NCBI RefSeq assembly: GCF_025466085.1
Contig: NZ_JANLOD010000078.1
Location: forward strand, 225,231 to 289,230
Direction of reading: 5' to 3'
DNA from: Pseudomonas sp. 14P_8.1_Bac3
GTDB taxonomy: Bacteria; Pseudomonadota; Gammaproteobacteria; Pseudomonadales; Pseudomonadaceae
Length of the DNA stretch: 64,000 bases
The notes below the pieces were generated by a model. The model was not told the DNA's origin and searched no databases. It saw nothing but the letters and a program-made list of their open reading frames with translations. The translations under genes were made by a program, and so were the position numbers. Shown here in pieces: positions 59,969-64,000 of this stretch (the stretch's first letter is position 1; each line of letters begins with the position of its first letter).

Positions 59969-60889
59969 TCAGCGCGTCGCGGCCAGGCTTTCGAGGAAGC
60001 TTTCCAGCACCAGATGCGGACGACGGCCCTTGCGCGTCACCGAGGCCAGGCTCAGGTCGTAGAAACGCGCTTTCGGTTTCAATGCGCGCAAGCGACCTTG
60101 CTGGACCCAAAGGCCGGCGTAATGGTCTGGCAGGTAACCGATGTAGCGTCCGGTCAGAATCAGGAAGGCCATGCCTTCGCGGTCGGAGGCGCTGGCCGTG
60201 CAATTGAGTGCCTGGTAATGCGCCTGGATGTCTGCCGGCAGACGGAAGGTCGGAGCGATGGCGTCCTGACTGTTGAGGCGGTCGTCGTCCAGTTGTTTGT
60301 CATCGACGTAGAACAACGGATGACCGACCGCGCAATACAGCAGCGAACGTTCACTGTAGAGCGGCTGGTATTCCAGCCCCGACAGCGCGCTGGCCTGCGG
60401 TACGACGCCGACATGCAGGCGCCCGTCGAGCACGCCTTGTTCGACCTCGTTGGGCGCGATCATGCGGATCTGGATCTGCACGTCCGGACCGCGTTCCTTC
60501 AATTGCGCCAAGGCGTGGGTGATGCGCATGTGGGGGAGGGTGACGAGGTTGTCGGTCAGGCCGATGGTCAATTCGCCGCGCAAGTGCTGATGCAGACCGT
60601 TGACCTCGGTACGGAAACTTTCCAGCGCACTCAGGAGTTGCAATGCCGATTGGTAAACCTCGCGGCCTTCTTCGGTCAGGGAAAACCCGGCGCGACCGCG
60701 TTGGCAAAGCCTCAGACCCAGACGCTGTTCCAGATCGCTCATCTGCTGACTGATCGCCGAGCGCCCGATGCCGAGTACCGATTCGGCTGCGGAGAAACCG
60801 CCGCACTCCACGACGCTGCGAAAAATCCGTAGCAGGCGGATATCAAAGTCGCTGACTTGTGCCAGCGGATCGGGGCGACGAGTGCTCAT
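59969..60889 (-). CDS. bauR: BauR-like LysR regulator of beta-alanine catabolism
   Basis: 306 residues. N-terminal HTH (DIRLLRIFRSVVECGGFSAA then ESVLGIGRSAISQQMSDLEQ), LysR substrate-binding domain (GELTIGLTDNLVTLPHMRIT). Divergent from bauA with 124 bp between starts, the arrangement of bauR-bauA in P. aeruginosa, where BauR activates the bau genes with beta-alanine. Assignment rests on position and family. Ribosome-binding site weak. Confidence 0.8.
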   Translation of the reverse strand: MSTRRPDPLAQVSDFDIRLLRIFRSVVECGGFSAAESVLGIGRSAISQQMSDLEQRLGLRLCQRGRAGFSLTEEGREVYQSALQLLSALESFRTEVNGLHQHLRGELTIGLTDNLVTLPHMRITHALAQLKERGPDVQIQIRMIAPNEVEQGVLDGRLHVGVVPQASALSGLEYQPLYSERSLLYCAVGHPLFYVDDKQLDDDRLNSQDAIAPTFRLPADIQAHYQALNCTASASDREGMAFLILTGRYIGYLPDHYAGLWVQQGRLRALKPKARFYDLSLASVTRKGRRPHLVLESFLESLAATR

Positions 60890-61013
60890 AGTTTAGTAAA
60901 GGCCTGACTGAACATTAGAAAAGTTGAATTTCACCGACTTTATCCCCGTGGCAATTTAGCTGCAAGAACGCTTTTCATCTCCACGCCGCTTATTGCCCTG
61001 CGAGGTTTTGCCC

Positions 61014-62363
61014 ATGAACTTGCCTGAAAACGCCCCGACTTCCCTGGCCAGCCAGCTCAAGCTCGATGCTCACTGGATGCCCTACACCGCCAACCGCAAT
61101 TTCCAGCGCGATCCGCGCCTGATTGTGGCGGCCGAAGGCAGCTGGTTGACGGACGACAAGGGGCGCAAGGTCTATGATTCGCTGTCCGGTTTGTGGACCT
61201 GCGGCGCCGGCCACACGCGCAAGGAAATCCAGGAAGCGGTGGCCAAGCAGCTGGGCACCCTCGATTACTCGCCGGGCTTCCAGTACGGTCACCCGCTGTC
61301 GTTCCAGCTGGCGGAGAAAATCACTGACCTGACGCCGGGCAATCTGAATCATGTGTTCTTCACCGACTCGGGTTCCGAGTGTGCGGATACCGCGGTGAAG
61401 ATGGTTCGCGCCTACTGGCGTCTGAAAGGCCAGGCGACCAAGACCAAGATGATCGGTCGTGCCCGTGGCTACCACGGTGTGAACATCGCCGGCACCAGCC
61501 TGGGTGGCGTTAACGGCAACCGCAAGATTTTCGGTCAGGCGATGATGGACGTCGACCACCTGCCGCATACCTTGCTGGCGAGCAATGCCTATTCCCGCGG
61601 CATGCCGAAAGAGGGCGGTATCGCCTTGGCGGATGAGCTGCTCAAACTGATCGAACTGCATGACGCGTCGAACATCGCCGCGGTATTCGTCGAGCCAATG
61701 GCCGGGTCCGCTGGCGTACTGGTTCCGCCTGAGGGCTACCTCAAGCGTCTGCGCGAAATCTGCGATCAACACAACATCCTGCTGGTGTTCGACGAAGTCA
61801 TCACCGGTTTCGGCCGTACCGGTTCGATGTTCGGTGCCGACAGCTTCGGCGTGACCCCGGACCTGATGTGTATCGCCAAACAAGTCACCAACGGTGCGAT
61901 CCCGATGGGCGCGGTGATTGCCAGTTCCGAGATCTACCAGACCTTCATGAACCAGGCGACGCCTGAATACGCAGTGGAATTCCCCCACGGCTACACCTAC
62001 TCCGCGCACCCGGTAGCTTGCGCCGCGGGCCTGGCAGCACTCGATCTGCTGCAAAAGGAACATTTGGTGCAGAGCGTGGCCGACGTCGCACCGCATTTCG
62101 AAAATGCGTTGCACGGCCTGAAGGGCTCGAAAAACATCATCGACATTCGTAACTACGGGCTGGCCGGTGCGATCCAGATCGCGCCTCGCGATGGCGACGC
62201 CATCGTGCGTCCGTTCGAGGCGGGCATGGCGCTGTGGAAAGCCGGGTTCTACGTGCGCTTCGGCGGCGACACCCTGCAGTTCGGCCCAACCTTCAACAGC
62301 AAGCCGCAGGACCTTGATCGTCTGTTCGACGCGGTCGGCGAAGTGCTGAACAAAATCGACTGA
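61014..62363 (+). CDS. bauA: Beta-alanine:pyruvate transaminase (omega-aminotransferase)
   Basis: 449 residues, class III PLP aminotransferase, same length as the P. putida omega-amino acid transaminase. PLP features: SGS phosphate cup (119-121), Tyr-His in ARGYHG, Asp260 in VFDEVITGFGRTG and Schiff-base Lys289 in CIAKQVTNG. Converts beta-alanine plus pyruvate to malonate semialdehyde and alanine. Start 61014 has GAGG upstream. Followed 65 bp later by the semialdehyde dehydrogenase. Confidence 0.93.
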   Translation: MNLPENAPTSLASQLKLDAHWMPYTANRNFQRDPRLIVAAEGSWLTDDKGRKVYDSLSGLWTCGAGHTRKEIQEAVAKQLGTLDYSPGFQYGHPLSFQLAEKITDLTPGNLNHVFFTDSGSECADTAVKMVRAYWRLKGQATKTKMIGRARGYHGVNIAGTSLGGVNGNRKIFGQAMMDVDHLPHTLLASNAYSRGMPKEGGIALADELLKLIELHDASNIAAVFVEPMAGSAGVLVPPEGYLKRLREICDQHNILLVFDEVITGFGRTGSMFGADSFGVTPDLMCIAKQVTNGAIPMGAVIASSEIYQTFMNQATPEYAVEFPHGYTYSAHPVACAAGLAALDLLQKEHLVQSVADVAPHFENALHGLKGSKNIIDIRNYGLAGAIQIAPRDGDAIVRPFEAGMALWKAGFYVRFGGDTLQFGPTFNSKPQDLDRLFDAVGEVLNKID

Positions 62364-62381
62364 TTCTTCCCTTCTATATAG

Positions 62382-62406
62382 AGGCGCTCTCAGACGGGCG
62401 CTTTTT
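62382..62406 (+). terminator. Attenuator-like hairpin between bauA and mmsA
   Basis: AGGCGCTC-TCAGAC-GGGCGCTT (8-bp stem with two G-U pairs) followed by TTT. It sits 19 bp after the bauA stop and 23 bp before the next start, so it probably reduces rather than blocks read-through. Confidence 0.55.
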
Positions 62407-62428
62407 CAACCGTTTTCAGGAGTTCTGC

Positions 62429-63922
62429 ATGAGCCTTATCCCGCATTTGATCAATGGCGAACTGGTGACCGAAGACGGTCGCACGGCCGACGTGTTCAAC
62501 CCGTCCACCGGCCAGGCGATCCACAAGCTGCCATTGGCCAGCCGCGAAACCATCCAGAAAGCCATCGATTCGGCCAAGGCCGCGTTCCCGGCCTGGCGTA
62601 ACACGCCAGCGGCCAAACGTGCGCAAGTGATGTTCCGCTTCAAACAACTGCTGGAACAGAACGAAGCGCGTATCGCCCAGCTGATCAGCGAAGAACATGG
62701 CAAGACTCTGGAAGATGCAGCCGGTGAGCTGAAGCGCGGTATCGAGAACGTTGAGTTCGCTTGCGCGGCGCCGGAAATTCTCAAGGGCGAATACAGCCGT
62801 AACGTCGGCCCGAATATCGATGCCTGGTCGGACTTCCAGCCGTTGGGTGTGGTGGCCGGTATTACGCCGTTCAACTTCCCGGCGATGGTGCCGCTGTGGA
62901 TGTATCCGCTGGCCATCGTCTGCGGCAACTGCTTCATCCTCAAGCCCTCCGAGCGTGATCCAAGCTCGACGCTGTTGATTGCCCAGTTGCTGCAGGAAGC
63001 AGGTCTGCCGAAAGGCGTACTGAGTGTGGTGCATGGCGACAAAGCGGCTGTGGATGCGCTGATCGAAGCGCCAGAGGTCAAAGCCCTGAGCTTTGTCGGT
63101 TCAACGCCGATCGCTGAATACATCTACGCCGAAGGCACCAAACGCGGCAAACGTGTTCAGGCACTGGGCGGGGCGAAGAACCACGCGGTGCTGATGCCGG
63201 ATGCGGATCTGGATAACGCTGTCAGCGCACTGATGGGCGCGGCCTACGGTTCTTGCGGCGAGCGCTGCATGGCGATCTCGGTGGCCGTGTGTGTGGGCGA
63301 CCAGGTGGCGGATGCTTTGGTGGCCAAGTTGGTGCCGCAGATCAAGGCGCTGAAAATCGGCGCGGGCACTTCTTGCGGGCTGGACATGGGGCCGCTGGTT
63401 TCCGGTCAGGCTCGCGACAAGGTCAGTGGCTATATAGAGGACGGTGTTTCGTCCGGTGCGACGCTGGTCGTGGACGGTCGCGGTCTGAGCGTTGCCGGTC
63501 ATGAAGAAGGGTTCTTCCTGGGTGGCTGCCTGTTCGATAACGTCACCCCGGAAATGCGCATCTATAAAGAAGAGATCTTCGGGCCGGTGCTGTGTGTGGT
63601 TCGGGTGAACAGTCTGGAAGAGGCGATGCAGCTGATCAACGATCACGAATATGGCAACGGCACCTGCATCTTTACCCGTGATGGGGAAGCGGCTCGGTTG
63701 TTCTGCGATGAGATCGAAGTGGGCATGGTTGGCGTCAACGTACCGTTGCCGGTGCCGGTGGCTTATCACAGCTTTGGTGGCTGGAAGCGTTCGCTGTTTG
63801 GCGACCTGCATGCCTATGGTCCGGACGGCGTGCGCTTCTACACCCGTCGCAAGGCCATTACCCAACGCTGGCCGCAGCGTGCTAGCCATGAAGCATCGCA
63901 ATTCGCTTTCCCTAGCTTGTAA
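62429..63922 (+). CDS. mmsA: CoA-acylating (methyl)malonate-semialdehyde dehydrogenase
   Basis: 497 residues, ALDH superfamily. Oxidises malonate semialdehyde (and methylmalonate semialdehyde) to acetyl- or propionyl-CoA with NAD+ and CoA. Catalytic Cys280 in GSCGERCMA; the usual ALDH Glu (ELGGK) is replaced by ALGGAKNHAVLMPDAD, the hallmark of the CoA-dependent MMSDH branch; GNCFILKPSERDPSS and PFNFPAMVPLWMYP bind NAD. Completes the pathway begun by BauA, so equivalent to bauC. CAGGAG precedes the ATG. Confidence 0.92.
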   Translation: MSLIPHLINGELVTEDGRTADVFNPSTGQAIHKLPLASRETIQKAIDSAKAAFPAWRNTPAAKRAQVMFRFKQLLEQNEARIAQLISEEHGKTLEDAAGELKRGIENVEFACAAPEILKGEYSRNVGPNIDAWSDFQPLGVVAGITPFNFPAMVPLWMYPLAIVCGNCFILKPSERDPSSTLLIAQLLQEAGLPKGVLSVVHGDKAAVDALIEAPEVKALSFVGSTPIAEYIYAEGTKRGKRVQALGGAKNHAVLMPDADLDNAVSALMGAAYGSCGERCMAISVAVCVGDQVADALVAKLVPQIKALKIGAGTSCGLDMGPLVSGQARDKVSGYIEDGVSSGATLVVDGRGLSVAGHEEGFFLGGCLFDNVTPEMRIYKEEIFGPVLCVVRVNSLEEAMQLINDHEYGNGTCIFTRDGEAARLFCDEIEVGMVGVNVPLPVPVAYHSFGGWKRSLFGDLHAYGPDGVRFYTRRKAITQRWPQRASHEASQFAFPSL

Positions 63923-63934
63923 GTAGAAGGGAAG

Positions 63935-63967
63935 AAGGCCGAGCCCCTTGGGGCTCGGCCTTTGTGT
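63935..63967 (+). terminator. Rho-independent terminator of the bau operon
   Basis: Perfect 13-bp stem AAGGCCGAGCCCC/GGGGCTCGGCCTT with a tiny TT loop, followed by a T-rich TTTGTGTTTT, 12 bp after the mmsA stop. Confidence 0.92.
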
Positions 63968-64000
63968 TTTCGGGCTTTTTTGAACGACATGACAGAATTG

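Overview
The window is a GC-rich chromosomal segment of a Pseudomonas, most likely of the P. fluorescens group. The signs are gene families and neighbourhoods typical of the genus (PprA/PprB-controlled Tad/Flp pilus locus, cueR-copA/copZ, the purine-salvage and beta-alanine block also known from P. aeruginosa), plus about 17 intergenic REP palindromes of the Pseudomonas type (GTGGGAGCGGGCTTGCTC and variants). No rRNA, tRNA, insertion sequence, prophage structural module or CRISPR array is visible.

Layout. 1-4.9 kb: 3' part of speA, then an orphan type VI secretion module (short VgrG, DUF4123 adaptor, lipoprotein alpha/beta hydrolase). 4.9-9.2 kb: MATE exporter, small membrane protein, MazG-like pyrophosphohydrolase, tRNA methyltransferase CmoM, two DUF4136 lipoproteins. 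9.4-25.5 kb: a complete Tad/Flp pilus locus with tadG, the sensor PprA, a TadE-like pseudopilin, the prepilin peptidase FppA, the regulator PprB, the eight-gene operon rcpC-rcpA-tadZ-tadA-tadB-tadC-tadD-DUF3613, the pilin gene flp and a single-domain response regulator. Inside it sits a DUF6124 gene preceded by a structured leader that looks like a C4-type antisense RNA. 25.6-29.0 kb: a two-partner-secretion outer-membrane transporter next to a glycine-rich collagen-like lipoprotein. 29.4-33.1 kb: MaoC dehydratase and FabG-like reductase divergent from a FadI-type thiolase.

33.3-37.5 kb: AraC regulator, a chemoreceptor with an apparently complete amino-acid-binding dCache motif, and a RIO1-like kinase. 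37.5-41.2 kb: copper efflux (cueR-copA, divergent copZ), with a CueR operator in front of each transcription unit. 41.4-46.3 kb: Bcr/CflA exporter, a 56-residue hypothetical gene, quinone-reductase-like dehydrogenase, ABM monooxygenase, LysR and ArsR-type regulators. 46.4-59.8 kb: purine salvage (adenine deaminase, Fe(II) dioxygenase, BMP-type binding protein, 8-oxoguanine deaminase, two permeases and a double ABC ATPase), interspersed with a ChaA-type antiporter, an SDR/MerR pair, YigZ and a TetR regulator. 59.9-64 kb: beta-alanine catabolism (bauR, bauA, mmsA/bauC).

The genes that most clearly work together are the pilus locus with its own two-component system and peptidase, the copper genes sharing one regulator, the purine importer with its deaminases, and the bau genes. 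The best candidates for new biology are the C4-like RNA with its DUF6124 gene, the TpsB/collagen-like lipoprotein pair, the short VgrG module, and a 530-bp gene-free stretch with three perfect DnaA boxes.
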